Source: Pseudomonas laurylsulfativorans (GTDB lineage: Bacteria > Pseudomonadota > Gammaproteobacteria > Pseudomonadales > Pseudomonadaceae). Taken from it: DNA of 64,000 bases. Below, in pieces: positions 40,586-51,053 of the stretch. The stretch lies in assembly GCF_002906155.1 (NCBI RefSeq), contig NZ_MUJK01000003.1, positions 124,001-188,000 of the forward strand, given 5' to 3'. The position numbers and the translations under genes were made by a program. The notes beneath the pieces are model-generated. The model was given only the letters and a program-made list of their open reading frames with translations, made no database searches and was not told the origin of the DNA. The stretch's first letter is position 1. Every line of letters starts with the position of its first letter.

Positions 40586-41218
40586 ATGCTAAATCGCTTC
40601 GCACCCCTCGTGCCTCTCGCACTCGTCACCCTGCTGTTCGGTTGCGCTGCCCACACTCCAGTGGTCCAGCAAACTCCGCAACCGCAGGTTCAACACTCGG
40701 CTACTGCCCAGTCTTCCGCTCTCTTTCAGGAAGAGCTGGCTACCGAAAAAGAACTCGCAGACTTCGCTGGCGGCAAGTCCTACCAGCTTCCGGTTCTGGC
40801 CGACAGCATCCTCGAACGTGGCATGTCCCTGATCGGTACCCGTTACCGTTTCGGCGGTACTTCTGAAGCCGGCTTCGATTGCAGTGGTTTCATCGGTTAC
40901 CTGTTCCGCGAAGAGGCGGGCATGAACCTGCCACGCTCTACCCGCGAAATGATCAACGTGGACGCTCCGCTGGTCTCGCGCAGCAAGCTTGAGCCGGGTG
41001 ACCTGTTGTTCTTCGCAACCAATGGTCGTCGCGGCCGCGTCAGTCACGCCGGGATCTACCTGGGTGACAATCAGTTCATCCACTCGAGCAGCCGCCGCAG
41101 CGGTGGCGTGCGGATCGATAGCCTGGGCGACAGCTACTGGAGCAAAACCTTCATCGAAGCCAAGCGCGCCCTGGCAATGGCACCTACCGCGTCGCCAATC
41201 GTCACTGCTCGTAAATAA
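40586..41218 (+). CDS. NlpC/P60 family lipoprotein (first of tandem pair)
   Basis: 210 residues with a lipoprotein signal (lipobox LFGC, Cys20). A spacer is followed by an NlpC/P60 cysteine peptidase domain with the catalytic Cys in AGFDCSGFIGYLF, His in RGRVSHAGIYLG and a polar third residue in NQFIHSSSRR. It probably cleaves peptide cross-links or stems in peptidoglycan, like E. coli Spr/MepS. ATG 40586 lacks a strong ribosome site. A longer frame 25 codons upstream lacks a signal peptide. Confidence 0.9.
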   Translation: MLNRFAPLVPLALVTLLFGCAAHTPVVQQTPQPQVQHSATAQSSALFQEELATEKELADFAGGKSYQLPVLADSILERGMSLIGTRYRFGGTSEAGFDCSGFIGYLFREEAGMNLPRSTREMINVDAPLVSRSKLEPGDLLFFATNGRRGRVSHAGIYLGDNQFIHSSSRRSGGVRIDSLGDSYWSKTFIEAKRALAMAPTASPIVTARK

Positions 41219-41299
41219 GCGCAAAGTTTGTAAGGCAAACTTAAAGTCTTACTTGAAGTTTGCCATATAAGCGCTAGAATCCTGATGTATGAATGATGG

Positions 41300-41337
41300 C
41301 AAACCGCCTGCGTCCCGCGCAGGCGGTTTTCTTTTCT
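41300..41337 (+). terminator. Terminator between the NlpC genes
   Basis: AAACCGCCTGCG-TCCC-GCGCAGGCGGTTTTCTTTT. The second NlpC gene must therefore have its own promoter or depend on read-through. Confidence 0.88.
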
Positions 41338-41383
41338 GTATTCCCGGCAGAAAAAGCCGCAGCCAAATCAGGATGCTCTGCTT

Positions 41384-41920
41384 ATGACGACGTCGGCCCG
41401 CCTCGCAATCATGTTCTTCGCAGCGCTGCTCAGTGCCTGCGCCAGCCGCACACCACCTCCTGCTCCGGTGGTTCGCGCTCCCATCGTATTCGGCTCCCCG
41501 CAAGCTTTTTCGCCCGAAGCGGAAGACGTGCTGTTTCGCGCGCTCGGTCTGGTGGGTACGCCTTATCGCTGGGGTGGCAATACGCCGGATTCCGGATTTG
41601 ATTGCAGCGGTCTGATCGCCTACGTGTACCGCGATGTCGCCGGTATTGCCTTGCCGCGCACCACTCGCGAAATGATCTCCATGCAAGCGGCGAATGTGGG
41701 TAAGGAAGGCCTGCAAACCGGTGACCTGATTTTCTTCGCCACAAACGGCGGTTCCCAGGTCAGTCATGCGGGCATCTACGTGGGAGAAGGACGCTTCGTC
41801 CACGCCCCGGCTACCGGCGGCACCGTGAAGCTCGACAGTCTGTCCAAGACCTATTGGCAAAAAGCCTATCTGAGCGCCAAACGTGTTCTGCAGCCTGAAC
41901 ATCTGGCGCGCAACCCGTAA
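41384..41920 (+). CDS. NlpC/P60 family lipoprotein (second of tandem pair)
   Basis: 178 residues. The lipobox LSAC (Cys19) is followed by a shorter linker and an NlpC/P60 domain with Cys in SGFDCSGLIAYVY, His in SQVSHAGIYVG and a following GRFVHAPATGG. It is clearly paralogous to the gene at 40586, and the pair looks like a tandem duplication with divergence. Likely outer-membrane-anchored peptidoglycan endopeptidase. Confidence 0.91.
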   Translation: MTTSARLAIMFFAALLSACASRTPPPAPVVRAPIVFGSPQAFSPEAEDVLFRALGLVGTPYRWGGNTPDSGFDCSGLIAYVYRDVAGIALPRTTREMISMQAANVGKEGLQTGDLIFFATNGGSQVSHAGIYVGEGRFVHAPATGGTVKLDSLSKTYWQKAYLSAKRVLQPEHLARNP

Positions 41921-41938
41921 CGTCCGGAGCTGCTGGTC

Positions 41939-42601
41939 ATGACTGCTCGCACGCTTAATCTTGACGACGCCCTGTACCAATATCTGCTTGATGTTTCCCT
42001 GCGCGAGACGCCATTGCTCAAGCGTTTGCGCGACGAGACCCAGGCGCTGCCGATGGCGCGTTGGCAGGTGGCGCCGGAACAGGGGCAATTTCTCGCCTTG
42101 TTGGTCAAGCTGACGGGCGCCAGGCGCCTGCTCGAAGTCGGCACCTTCACCGGTTACAGCGCCCTGTGCATGGCGGCGGCATTGCCCGCTGACGGTTCGT
42201 TGGTCTGCTGTGATATCCCTGGCGACTACAACGCCATCGCGCTGCGCTACTGGCAGGAGGCGGGGCTCGCGGGGCGGATTGACTTGTGTCTGGCCCCGGC
42301 GCTGGAAACCCTCGCCGAGCTTGAGCGACAAGGGCGGGGCGAGCAATACGACCTGGTGTTCATCGATGCTGACAAGGCCAACTATCCCGGTTATCTGGAG
42401 CACGCCCTGCGTTTGCTGCGGGTCGGTGGGCTGGCGGTGTTCGACAACACCTTGTGGAGCGGCCGCGTGCTTGAGAGCAGCCCCGAGAGCGCGGACACCC
42501 AGGCGATCCAGGCGCTCAACCGGGCCTTGAAAGACGATGCGCGGGTGGATCTGTCGTTGTTGCCGTTGGGTGACGGGCTCACTCTCTGCCGCAAACGTTG
42601 A
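41939..42601 (+). CDS. Class I SAM-dependent O-methyltransferase
   Basis: 220 residues of the caffeoyl-CoA/catechol O-methyltransferase type (Methyltransf_3). SAM motif LLEVGTFTGYSALCMAAALP, the metal-binding Asp in VFIDADKANYPGY, and GGLAVFDNTLWSGRV with the second Asp-Asn. Acceptor unknown. GGAGCTGCTGGTC precedes the ATG. It is 18 bases after the NlpC gene and may share its transcript; it is convergent with the next gene. Confidence 0.9.
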   Translation: MTARTLNLDDALYQYLLDVSLRETPLLKRLRDETQALPMARWQVAPEQGQFLALLVKLTGARRLLEVGTFTGYSALCMAAALPADGSLVCCDIPGDYNAIALRYWQEAGLAGRIDLCLAPALETLAELERQGRGEQYDLVFIDADKANYPGYLEHALRLLRVGGLAVFDNTLWSGRVLESSPESADTQAIQALNRALKDDARVDLSLLPLGDGLTLCRKR

Positions 42602-42625
42602 TGCTAAACCCACAGGTCAAGTGAC

Positions 42626-43939
42626 TCATTTGACTGCCGACACCCGCCACACCTTGTTCCCCACATCATCGGCCACCAACAGATCACCCTGCTGGTCGAT
42701 CACCACACCTACCGGCCGACCCATGGCTTGTTCCTTGTCGTTGAGAAAGCCGCTGAGCACTTCAATCGGTTTTCCTGCAGGTTTGCCAGCGTTGAACGGC
42801 ACGAAAATCACTTTGTAGCCACTGTGGGGCTTGCGGTTCCACGAGCCATGCTGACCGATGAATGCCCCTTGGGTGAACGGTGCCGGCAGCTTGCTGTTGT
42901 CGGCAAAGGTCAGGCCCAGTGACGCGGTATGCGGGCCGACGGCGTAGTCCGGGGCGATCGCCTTGGCCACCAGGTCCGGGTTTTGCGGCTCGACGCGAAT
43001 ATCGACATGCTGGCCGTAGTAACTGTACGGCCAGCCATAGAATGCGCCGTCTTTCACTGAGGTGATGTAGTCCGGTACCAGATCGCTGCCGATTTCATCC
43101 CGTTCATTGACGGCGGTCCACAGCACGCCAGTGTGGGATTCCCAGGCCATGCCGTTAGGGTTGCGCAGGCCGGAGGCGAAGATCCGGTGCTGGCCGGTGG
43201 CACGGTCTACTTCCCAGATCGCTGCGCGACCTTCTTCCTTGTCCATGCCGTTTTCGGCGACGTTGCTGTTGGAACCCACGGTGACGTACAGCTTGCTGCC
43301 GTCCTTGCTGGCGATGACGTTTTTGGTCCAGTGATGGTTCAGCGGGCCACCCGGCAGGTCGATCACCTTGATCGGTGGTGACTTGATCTGCGTATCGCCG
43401 TTTTCATAGTGAAAGCGCAGCAGGCTGTCAGTGTCGGCGACATACAGGTCATTGCCGACCAGCGTCATGCCGAAGGGCGAGTTGAGGTTTTGCACAAACA
43501 CCGTGCGGGTTTCCGCGATGCCATCGTGGTCCTTGTCCCGTAGCAACGTGATGCGGTTTGGGCTGGGCACGGTAGATCCGGCACGCCCCATGACTTTCTT
43601 CATGACCCAGCCGCGAATGCCTTTGCCGTCTTCGGGTTTGGGGGGCGCGCTGGTTTCCGCCACCAGTACGTCGCCATTGGGGAGTACATAAAGCCAGCGC
43701 GGGTGGTCCAGATCTTCGGCAAACGCGGCCACTTGAGTGCCCGTGGCGGCGACGGGTTTCGCACCCTGAGGCCAGCCAATAGCCGGGGCGATGTTCAGGG
43801 TCGGGATCAGGGTTTTGTTGGGGTTCGGCAGTTGGGGCGACGGACCGGTGCCATCGGAAACTTGCAGTGTGGAGGTCTCGCCACAAGCGGCGAGACCTCC
43901 GCTGAGCGCGATAACGAGAACGAGCGGGATCTTGCGCAT
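42626..43939 (-). CDS. Sorbosone-dehydrogenase-like PQQ beta-propeller lipoprotein
   Basis: 437 residues with a lipobox LAAC at Cys19 ([20 protein letters not shown]). The body is a six-bladed propeller of the soluble glucose/sorbosone dehydrogenase family. Recognisable parts are [33 protein letters not shown], and [19 protein letters not shown] near the end. PQQ and Ca binding and the sugar substrate are inferred from the family. Monocistronic. Confidence 0.88.
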   Translation of the reverse strand: MRKIPLVLVIALSGGLAACGETSTLQVSDGTGPSPQLPNPNKTLIPTLNIAPAIGWPQGAKPVAATGTQVAAFAEDLDHPRWLYVLPNGDVLVAETSAPPKPEDGKGIRGWVMKKVMGRAGSTVPSPNRITLLRDKDHDGIAETRTVFVQNLNSPFGMTLVGNDLYVADTDSLLRFHYENGDTQIKSPPIKVIDLPGGPLNHHWTKNVIASKDGSKLYVTVGSNSNVAENGMDKEEGRAAIWEVDRATGQHRIFASGLRNPNGMAWESHTGVLWTAVNERDEIGSDLVPDYITSVKDGAFYGWPYSYYGQHVDIRVEPQNPDLVAKAIAPDYAVGPHTASLGLTFADNSKLPAPFTQGAFIGQHGSWNRKPHSGYKVIFVPFNAGKPAGKPIEVLSGFLNDKEQAMGRPVGVVIDQQGDLLVADDVGNKVWRVSAVK

Positions 43940-44006
43940 GCTGATGTTCCCTATGAATGCCTTGTTCTAATCATAGAGGCGCGTTGTCGTGCGATGGTTC
44001 AACCCT

Positions 44007-44591
44007 TCAGCCGCGAGCCTCCTTGAACAGCACGGCAATCCCGGGGTGATAGTTGCCGGCTTCGTTGCGCAACTTGCGATAGGCGTAGGGGAAATACCAG
44101 GCGACCGCGCAACTGTGTTCCTTTTGCAGGTCGTCGACCATGTCCTGGAGTTCTTCCGGCGTGGCACCCTGTTGGGCTTTTTGCGGGGTGACGAACAGGC
44201 AGCCGAGTTTCAGGTCGCTGGCGTGGCTCAGGCGCTTCGCATCGCTGGCGATGTCGAGCAGGGCCTGGGTCAGGTTGAGGCTGTTGACGCGTGGCCAGCG
44301 TTGGCTGGTTTGGAGGTAGGCGCGGGTCTCGGTCGAGGCGAGGAACAGGTCTGCGCGGCTGTTGCGTTCGCCTTCTTCGGTCTGTTTTCGAGTGGGCGTC
44401 TGTTGCAGTGTGACCATATCGGCCATCCAGGCGGCGGCAGACAGCAGGCCAAGATTGGCTTTTTCGTCGTGCCAGTACGGTGTGTCGCCATCGCCGCGGA
44501 TGGTGTTATAGCGGTCGATGCATTCGAACCAGCGTTCGAGCACCGGGCGCAGGAATTCCAGCTTTGGATTGCTGATGATCATGCCTTGCAT
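44007..44591 (-). CDS. Hypothetical protein beside the cobalamin riboswitch
   Basis: 194-residue soluble protein that I do not recognise, without signal or membrane segments. The stretch NSRADLFLASTETRAYLQTS loosely recalls the D...(E/Q)xK strand layout of PD-(D/E)XK nucleases, but the Glu and Lys positions are not kept. The start has AAGGGTGAG a few bases before the ATG; a second ATG three codons on is possible. It is divergent from the cob operon. A cobalamin link from position alone is weak. Confidence 0.7.
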   Translation of the reverse strand: MQGMIISNPKLEFLRPVLERWFECIDRYNTIRGDGDTPYWHDEKANLGLLSAAAWMADMVTLQQTPTRKQTEEGERNSRADLFLASTETRAYLQTSQRWPRVNSLNLTQALLDIASDAKRLSHASDLKLGCLFVTPQKAQQGATPEELQDMVDDLQKEHSCAVAWYFPYAYRKLRNEAGNYHPGIAVLFKEARG

Positions 44592-44739
44592 GGGCTCACC
44601 CTTGTTATTGTGTTGTGGGGTTGTGGCTCTTTGATATCATCGCTGAGGGCGTGACACAAGATTGACGTCAGTTTATTGATTGGCGGGCGATATTCGGCAG
44701 ATGGCCTCCCGGCTTTAATTGACGCTCCACCACCAACCC

Positions 44740-44994
44740 TCTAACCTTCGCGACTTGTTTCAGGTGCTCTGTGACTTGGGTCGACAGAGTGAAACAGGGA
44801 AGCCGGTGAGCGAGTCCTTCTGTTGGTCGAAGGCCTGCAATTCCGGCGCTGCCCCCGCAACGGTAAATGAGTGAAAACTGTGTGTGATGCCACTGTGTCG
44901 ATTCGATGCGGGAAGGCGCACAGTCTGGCCGCGCGCCACTCATGAGCCCGGAGACCGGCCTGATTCATCCAGCGGCATCACGGTGGGCGATGCC
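44740..44994 (+). ncRNA. Cobalamin (AdoCbl-type) riboswitch
   Basis: All diagnostic pieces are present in order: GAAACAGGGAAGCCGGTG (44791-44808), GCTGCCCCCGCAACGGTAA (about 44848-44866) and the B12 box GAGCCCGGAGACCGGCCTG (44944-44962). After it GGCATC (44974-44979) and GATGCC (44989-44994) form a hairpin that may be the expression platform. It would shut down cobO and the operon when adenosylcobalamin is plentiful, probably at translation since no T-run follows. Confidence 0.95.
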
Positions 44995-45059
44995 AGGCTT
45001 GTTGCCTTCTATTCTTGTGCCTGCCCGCCGTTATTCCTGCCTCAACGGAGAGCTCCCCC

Positions 45060-45671
45060 ATGACTGATACCCCCGATCGTGACGAACGCCACCTGGCGCG
45101 CATGCAGCGCAAAAAAGCGGTGATTGACGAACGCATCGCCAATTCCCCGAACGAGTGTGGCCTGTTGCTGGTACTGACCGGTAACGGCAAGGGCAAGAGC
45201 AGTTCGGCGTTCGGCATGCTTGCTCGCGCCATGGGGCACGGCATGCAATGCGGCGTGGTGCAGTTCATCAAGGGCCGCAACAGCACGGGGGAGGAGTTGT
45301 TCTTCCGACGCTTTCCCGAGCAGGTGCGCTTTCATGTGATGGGCGAAGGTTTTACCTGGGAAACCCAGGACCGTCAGCGCGACATTGCCGCCGCCGAAGC
45401 CGCCTGGGCGGTGTCGCAGGAACTGCTGCGCGATCCTTCCATCGGTCTGGTGGTGCTGGATGAGCTGAACATCGCCCTCAAGCACGGCTACCTCGATCTC
45501 GATCAGGTGCTCAGCGACTTGCAGGCCCGGCCACCGATGCAACACGTGGTGGTCACCGGTCGTGCCGCCAAGCCGGAAATGATCGAGATGGCCGACACCG
45601 TCACCGAAATGGGCGTGATCAAACACGCCTTCCAGGCCGGTATCAAGGCGCAGAAAGGCGTCGAGCTGTGA
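45060..45671 (+). CDS. cobO: Cob(I)yrinic acid a,c-diamide adenosyltransferase
   Basis: 203-residue CobA/CobO-type corrinoid adenosyltransferase that attaches the 5'-deoxyadenosyl group from ATP. P-loop GNGKGKSSSAFG (41-52) follows LLLVLTG, and LVVLDELNIALKHGY is the second conserved site. ACGGAGAG before the ATG. First gene of the ten-gene operon under the riboswitch; 10 bases to cobB. Confidence 0.97.
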   Translation: MTDTPDRDERHLARMQRKKAVIDERIANSPNECGLLLVLTGNGKGKSSSAFGMLARAMGHGMQCGVVQFIKGRNSTGEELFFRRFPEQVRFHVMGEGFTWETQDRQRDIAAAEAAWAVSQELLRDPSIGLVVLDELNIALKHGYLDLDQVLSDLQARPPMQHVVVTGRAAKPEMIEMADTVTEMGVIKHAFQAGIKAQKGVEL

Positions 45672-45681
45672 GTCGCATTTT

Positions 45682-47052
45682 ATGAATAACCCTCGTCAAT
45701 GCCCAGCCGTACTGATTGCCGCGCCGGCCTCCGGCCAGGGCAAGACCACCGTCACCGCGGCGCTGGCCCGATTGCATCGCAATCAGGGACGCAAGGTTCG
45801 CGTGTTCAAGTGCGGCCCGGACTTTCTCGATCCGATGATCCTCGAACGCGCCAGCGGTGCGCCGGTGTATCAGCTGGACATGTGGATGGTCGGCGAGCAG
45901 GAGAGTCGACGGTTGCTGTGGGAAGCCGCCGCTGAAGCCGACCTGATCCTGATCGAGGGCGTCATGGGGCTGTTCGACGGTACGCCGTCGAGCGCCGATC
46001 TGGCGCGGCATTTTGGTGTGCCGGTGCTGGGTGTGATCGATGGCACTGCCATGGCCCAGACCTTTGGCGCACTCGCCTTGGGGCTGGCGCGTTATCAGCC
46101 GGACTTGCCGTTCGCCGGGGTGTTGGCCAACCGTGTCGGCACGCTGCGTCACGCGCAATTGCTCGAAGGCAGCCTGACGGAAGGGTTGCGCTGGTACGGC
46201 GCGCTGTCCCGGGAAACCGGGATTGAATTGCCGAGTCGACACCTTGGCCTGGTGCAGGCAAGCGAGTTGAACGATCTCGATGTGCGCCTCGATGCAGCGG
46301 CCGATGCCCTTGCCAGCAGTTGCCAGGTCGCGCTGCCGCCGGCAGTCGAGTTCGCCGCCCCTGATGTCATCGTTGCCGAGCCGTTGCTGGCCGGTGTGCG
46401 CATTGCTGTGGCCCGTGATGAAGCTTTTGCGTTCACCTACGGCGCGAGCCTGGATTTGCTGCGGGCGATGGGCGCCGAGTTGTCGTTTTTCTCGCCGATC
46501 CGCGACCGTGCATTGCCGGAGGCGGACAGCCTGTATCTGCCGGGTGGTTACCCAGAACTGCACCATGTTGCGCTGGCGCAAAACACTGCGATGCTCGATG
46601 CGATCCGCGCCCACCACCGGGCAGGCAAACCCTTGCTTGCCGAGTGTGGCGGCATGCTGTATCTGCTCGATTCCCTGACCGATGTCGAGGGCACGCGCGC
46701 CGAACTGGTTGGCTTGCTGGCCGGTGATGCGGTCATGCAAAAACGTCTGGCGGCGCTGGCGTTGCAAGCGGTGGAACTGCCGGAAGGTTCGCTGCGTGGG
46801 CACACCTATCACCATTCGCTGACGACCACTGAGCTGGAGCCGATTGCCCGGGGCTTGAGCCCGAATGGCGGGCGCGGAGCGGAGGCGGTTTACCGTGAAG
46901 GGCGGATGACTGCCTCTTACGTGCATTTTTATTTTCCGTCGAACCCCTCGGCGATTGCCGCGCTGTTTGCGCCGGACCTTGAGGCCGTCATCGCTTCCAT
47001 AATGGATCACCTGACTCCTGTGGGAGCGAGCCTGCTCGCGAAGAGGCCATGA
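45682..47052 (+). CDS. cobB: Cobyrinate a,c-diamide synthase
   Basis: 456-residue glutamine amidotransferase that amidates the a and c side chains. N-terminal synthetase domain with APASGQGKTT (14-23). C-terminal class I amidotransferase domain with LAECGGMLYLLDSL and a late His in GHTYHHS. The final ten or so codons ([10 protein letters not shown]) are supplied by a REP element at 47020-47044. The family C-terminus probably ended earlier, and the stop now lies inside the bluB start (ATGA). Confidence 0.96.
   Translation: MNNPRQCPAVLIAAPASGQGKTTVTAALARLHRNQGRKVRVFKCGPDFLDPMILERASGAPVYQLDMWMVGEQESRRLLWEAAAEADLILIEGVMGLFDGTPSSADLARHFGVPVLGVIDGTAMAQTFGALALGLARYQPDLPFAGVLANRVGTLRHAQLLEGSLTEGLRWYGALSRETGIELPSRHLGLVQASELNDLDVRLDAAADALASSCQVALPPAVEFAAPDVIVAEPLLAGVRIAVARDEAFAFTYGASLDLLRAMGAELSFFSPIRDRALPEADSLYLPGGYPELHHVALAQNTAMLDAIRAHHRAGKPLLAECGGMLYLLDSLTDVEGTRAELVGLLAGDAVMQKRLAALALQAVELPEGSLRGHTYHHSLTTTELEPIARGLSPNGGRGAEAVYREGRMTASYVHFYFPSNPSAIAALFAPDLEAVIASIMDHLTPVGASLLAKRP
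47020..47044. repeat. REP element inside the end of cobB
   Basis: The REP core TGTGGGAGCGAGCCTGCTCG occurs in frame at the 3' end of cobB, one of the few REP copies in the window that lies in coding sequence. Confidence 0.85.
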
Positions 47053-47699
47053 GCGACAACGCATTCTCCGAAGCCGAACGCGCAGCGGTCTATCGCGCCA
47101 TCGCCGAACGCCGCGACATGCGCCACTTCAGCGGCGGTACGGTCGAACCCGAATTGCTGCGGCGCCTGCTCGAGGCCGCACATCAGGCGCCCAGCGTCGG
47201 CCTGATGCAGCCCTGGCGCTTCATCCGCATCAGTGATCGCGCCTTGCGCGGGCAAATCCAGGCCCTGGTGGAAGAGGAACGTATCCGCACCGCCGAAGCC
47301 CTCGGCGAGCGCAGCGATGAGTTCATGAAGCTCAAGGTCGAAGGCATCAACGATTGCGCCGAGGTACTGGTCGCCGCACTGATGGACGATCGCGAGCAGC
47401 ATATCTTCGGCCGCCGCACCTTGCCGGAAATGGACATGGCCTCACTGTCGTGTGCGATCCAGAACTTGTGGCTGGCGTCCCGCGCCGAAGGGCTGGGCAT
47501 GGGCTGGGTGTCGCTGTTCGAGCCGCAAGCCCTGGCCGATCTGTTGAGGTTGCCACCAGGCGCCAAACCGCTCGCGGTGCTGTGCCTGGGGCCTGTCAAA
47601 GAATTTTATCCGGCGCCGATGCTGGTGCTCGAAGGCTGGGCGCAGGCGCGCCCGCTACATCAATTGCTGTATGAAAATTATTGGGGAGTGAGTCAATGA
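47049..47699 (+). CDS. bluB: 5,6-dimethylbenzimidazole synthase
   Basis: 216-residue nitroreductase-like flavoenzyme that breaks FMNH2 with oxygen to form the lower ligand base. Typical stretches are [10 protein letters not shown] near the N-terminus, [10 protein letters not shown] and [12 protein letters not shown]. Translation is coupled to cobB through a four-base overlap that passes over a REP hairpin, and to cobD by another ATGA. Its presence means the strain can make its own DMB aerobically. Confidence 0.96.
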   Translation: MSDNAFSEAERAAVYRAIAERRDMRHFSGGTVEPELLRRLLEAAHQAPSVGLMQPWRFIRISDRALRGQIQALVEEERIRTAEALGERSDEFMKLKVEGINDCAEVLVAALMDDREQHIFGRRTLPEMDMASLSCAIQNLWLASRAEGLGMGWVSLFEPQALADLLRLPPGAKPLAVLCLGPVKEFYPAPMLVLEGWAQARPLHQLLYENYWGVSQ

Positions 47700-48604
47700 G
47701 TGTGGCGTTGTTGAGTGTCGCCGCGGTTGCGCTGGATGCGCTGCTGGGCGAACCCAAACGCTGGCATCCGCTGGTGGCGTTCGGCCGTTTTGCCGACCGC
47801 ATCGAGCAACGCTTCAATGGCGGCGGTCGCGGCTGGCGCAGCCATGGCGTCACCGCGTGGGTGATCGCCGTGATGCCGCTGGTGCTGTTGGCCACGGCAT
47901 TTTCCTGGGCGCCTTACGTCGGCTGGATCGTCGAGATTCTCGCGCTCTATTGCGCCCTCGGCATGCGCAGCCTCGGTGAACATGTCACGCCTGTGGCCAA
48001 GGCCTTGCGCGGCGATGATCTTGATGAAGCACGCAAACGCGTGAGTTATCTGGTCAGTCGTAAAACCAGCGATCTGGATGAAACCGAAGTCGCCCGTGCC
48101 GCCACCGAGTCGGTTCTGGAAAATGGCAGTGACGCGGTGTTCGCCGCGTTGTTCTGGTTTGCCGTGGCCGGTGCGCCGGGCGTGGTGCTCTATCGCCTGA
48201 GCAACACGCTGGATGCAATGTGGGGCTATCGCAATGAGCGCTTCGAACGGTTTGGCTGGGCGGCGGCGAAGATCGACGACGTGCTCAATTACATTCCCGC
48301 GCGCCTGGTAGCACTGACCTACGCGTTGCTGGGTAAAACCCGGCTGGCGCTGAAATGCTGGCGCACCCAGGGCCCGACCTGGGACAGCCCGAACGCCGGC
48401 CCGGTAATGGCGGCAGGGGCGGGTGCCCTGGGCGTCGAGTTGGGCGGGGCGGCGATTTATCACGGCGAACTGCATCAGCGCCCGCAGTTGGGCGAAGGCG
48501 TGCCGGCGGATGCCGACTCCATTGAGCGGGGCTGGCAACTGGTCCAGCGCGGGGTATGGTTATGGCTGCTGATTCTCTGCATAGGGGCCGAGTTTTATGC
48601 TTGA
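47696..48604 (+). CDS. cobD: Adenosylcobinamide-phosphate synthase
   Basis: 302-residue integral membrane protein (CbiB in Salmonella) that attaches the aminopropanol-phosphate arm to adenosylcobyric acid. It has [39 protein letters not shown] and [23 protein letters not shown] overlaps the bluB stop, and the 3' end overlaps cobC by 8 bases. Confidence 0.96.
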   Translation: MSVALLSVAAVALDALLGEPKRWHPLVAFGRFADRIEQRFNGGGRGWRSHGVTAWVIAVMPLVLLATAFSWAPYVGWIVEILALYCALGMRSLGEHVTPVAKALRGDDLDEARKRVSYLVSRKTSDLDETEVARAATESVLENGSDAVFAALFWFAVAGAPGVVLYRLSNTLDAMWGYRNERFERFGWAAAKIDDVLNYIPARLVALTYALLGKTRLALKCWRTQGPTWDSPNAGPVMAAGAGALGVELGGAAIYHGELHQRPQLGEGVPADADSIERGWQLVQRGVWLWLLILCIGAEFYA

Positions 48605-49589
48605 GCACGGTGGACGATTGCGCAAGGCCGCGCTCGAATACGGCATAGATGAAGCTGACTGGCTGGACTTGTCGACGGGCCTTGCGCCCTGGCCGTTTCC
48701 GGTGCCGGATATTCCGCTACGGGCCTGGGCCCGTTTGCCGGAAGCGGACGACGGTCTGGAGCAAGCGGCCTGTGATTACTACGGCACCTTGCAGGCATTG
48801 CCGGTGGCCGGCTCGCAAATGGCGATCCAGTTGCTGCCGCGATTGCGTCGGGCGGGCAAGGTGGGTGTGTTGTCGCCGTGTTACGCCGAGCACGCCGAAG
48901 CGTGGCGCCGCAACGGCTACATTGTGCGTGAAGTACTGGAGCACGAAGTCGACTTCTTTATCGACAATCTCGACGTGCTGGTGGTGGTCAATCCGAATAA
49001 CCCCACAGGCTTGAGCCTGACGCCCGGTCGCCTGCTCGACTGGCACGCGCGGCTGGCCCAGCGCGGCGGCTGGCTGGTGGTGGACGAAGCGTTCATGGAT
49101 AACACGCCGCAACTGAGCCTGGCGCCGTTTGCCCATCAAGTCGGGTTGATCGTCTTGCGCTCCTTCGGCAAGTTTTTTGGCCTGGCCGGTGTGCGCCTGG
49201 GGTTTGTGCTGGCCGAGCGAAAGTTGCTCAAGTTGCTGGCTGAACAAGTCGGACCGTGGGCTGTGAGCGGGGCAACCCGGGTAGTTGGCCAGGCCTGCCT
49301 GCGCGATGCGCAGGGGCAGACGCGGCAACGGCTGCGCACTGAGGCGGCCAGCGAGCGCCTGGCATCGTTGCTGGAGCTACACGGGTTCCAGCCGCAGGGC
49401 GGTTGCGCGCTGTTCCAGTGGCTGATCACCGAGCGCGCCGAAGAGCTGCATGAATTCATGGCCCGGCGCGGCATTCTCCTGCGGTTGTTCACGCACAACA
49501 GCAGCCTGCGATTCGGTCTGCCCGGCGACGAGATCGCCTGGGTGCGACTGGCGCAGGCGTTCGAAGATTTCACCAAGGAAAACCAATGA
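48597..49589 (+). CDS. cobC: Threonine-phosphate decarboxylase
   Basis: 330-residue PLP enzyme of the aminotransferase class I/II fold (CobD in Salmonella) producing (R)-1-amino-2-propanol phosphate for the corrin side chain. It has [25 protein letters not shown] and the PLP-binding Lys in [16 protein letters not shown]. Translationally linked on both sides (8-base overlap before, ATGA after). Confidence 0.95.
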   Translation: MLEHGGRLRKAALEYGIDEADWLDLSTGLAPWPFPVPDIPLRAWARLPEADDGLEQAACDYYGTLQALPVAGSQMAIQLLPRLRRAGKVGVLSPCYAEHAEAWRRNGYIVREVLEHEVDFFIDNLDVLVVVNPNNPTGLSLTPGRLLDWHARLAQRGGWLVVDEAFMDNTPQLSLAPFAHQVGLIVLRSFGKFFGLAGVRLGFVLAERKLLKLLAEQVGPWAVSGATRVVGQACLRDAQGQTRQRLRTEAASERLASLLELHGFQPQGGCALFQWLITERAEELHEFMARRGILLRLFTHNSSLRFGLPGDEIAWVRLAQAFEDFTKENQ

Positions 49590-51037
49590 CCACGCTGATG
49601 GTGCAGGGCACCACATCGGATGCCGGTAAAAGCACGCTGGTGACCGCGTTGTGCCGTTGGGCCATGCGTCAGGGCACAAGGGTGGTGCCGTTCAAACCAC
49701 AGAACATGGCGCTCAACAGCGCGGTGACCGCCGACGGTGGCGAGATCGGCCGCGCCCAGGCGGTACAGGCCCAGGCGGCGCACCTCGAACCGCACACCGA
49801 CATGAATCCGGTGCTGCTCAAGCCCAACAGTGATACCGGTGCCCAGGTGATCATCCATGGCCGCGCTGTCACCACCATGAACGCCGTCGCCTATCACGAC
49901 TACAAAACCATCGCCATGCAAGCGGTGCTGGCCTCCCACGAACGCTTGAGCGCGACATATCCACTGGTGATGGTCGAGGGTGCAGGCTCGCCGGCGGAAA
50001 TCAATCTGCGGGCCGGCGACATCGCCAACATGGGGTTTGCCGAGGCGGTGGATTGCCCGGTGCTGCTGATCGCCGATATCAATCGCGGCGGGGTTTTCGC
50101 GCATTTGGTCGGTACATTGGAGCTGCTCTCGCCGAGCGAACAGGCGCGGGTCAAAGGCTTCGTCATCAATCGTTTCCGGGGCGACATCGCGTTGCTGCAA
50201 CCCGGTCTCGACTGGCTCGAAGAGCGCACCGGCAAACCGGTGATTGGCGTGTTGCCGTACGTGATGGACCTGCACCTGGAGGCCGAGGACGGCATCGATC
50301 AACGCCAGACCGATAAAGCCGATCAGGTACTCAGAGTGGTAGTGCCGGTGCTGCCGCGCATCAGCAATCACACCGATTTCGATCCGCTGCGCCTGCATCC
50401 GCAAGTGGACCTGCAATTCATCGGCCCAGGCCAAGCGATCCCGCCCGCCGACCTGATCATTCTTCCCGGCTCGAAAAGCGTGCGCAGTGACCTCGCGTAT
50501 CTGCGGGCCAATGGTTGGGAAACCGCTATCGCCCGGCATCTGCGTTACGGCGGAAAACTGCTGGGGATTTGTGGCGGCCTGCAGATGCTCGGTGAGCAAG
50601 TGCATGATCCGCTGGGCCTTGAAGGTGCACCGGGTTCCAGCGCCGGTTTGGGGCTGCTGGCGTTCCAGACACTGCTCGAACAAGAGAAGCAGTTGCGCAA
50701 TGTGCGTGGTCACCTGGCGCTGGAAGATGCGCCTGTTGCGGGTTATGAGATTCATGCCGGCGTAACCACCGGACCGGCCCTGGAACAGGCCGCCGTGCAT
50801 CTGGATGACGGGCGCTGTGATGGTGCGCAAAGTGCTGACGGGCAGATTTTTGGCACCTACCTGCACGGGTTGTTCGAATCACCGGCGGCGTGCAGCGCAC
50901 TGCTGCGTTGGGCCGGGTTGCAGGATGTGCAGGCCGTGGATTACCACGCCTTGCGCGAGCGTGATATCGAGCGGCTGGCGGATCTGGTAGAGAAGCATCT
51001 GGATACCGGGCTGTTGCGGCAGCTCTGTGGGATTTGA
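49586..51037 (+). CDS. cobQ: Cobyric acid synthase
   Basis: 483-residue glutamine amidotransferase that amidates side chains b, d, e and g. N-terminal [20 protein letters not shown]-loop domain, [13 protein letters not shown], and a C-terminal amidotransferase with [13 protein letters not shown]. Start overlaps cobC. A REP pair separates it from the second half of the operon. Confidence 0.97.
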   Translation: MTTLMVQGTTSDAGKSTLVTALCRWAMRQGTRVVPFKPQNMALNSAVTADGGEIGRAQAVQAQAAHLEPHTDMNPVLLKPNSDTGAQVIIHGRAVTTMNAVAYHDYKTIAMQAVLASHERLSATYPLVMVEGAGSPAEINLRAGDIANMGFAEAVDCPVLLIADINRGGVFAHLVGTLELLSPSEQARVKGFVINRFRGDIALLQPGLDWLEERTGKPVIGVLPYVMDLHLEAEDGIDQRQTDKADQVLRVVVPVLPRISNHTDFDPLRLHPQVDLQFIGPGQAIPPADLIILPGSKSVRSDLAYLRANGWETAIARHLRYGGKLLGICGGLQMLGEQVHDPLGLEGAPGSSAGLGLLAFQTLLEQEKQLRNVRGHLALEDAPVAGYEIHAGVTTGPALEQAAVHLDDGRCDGAQSADGQIFGTYLHGLFESPAACSALLRWAGLQDVQAVDYHALRERDIERLADLVEKHLDTGLLRQLCGI

Positions 51038-51053
51038 GGCGCCTGCCATGGCC

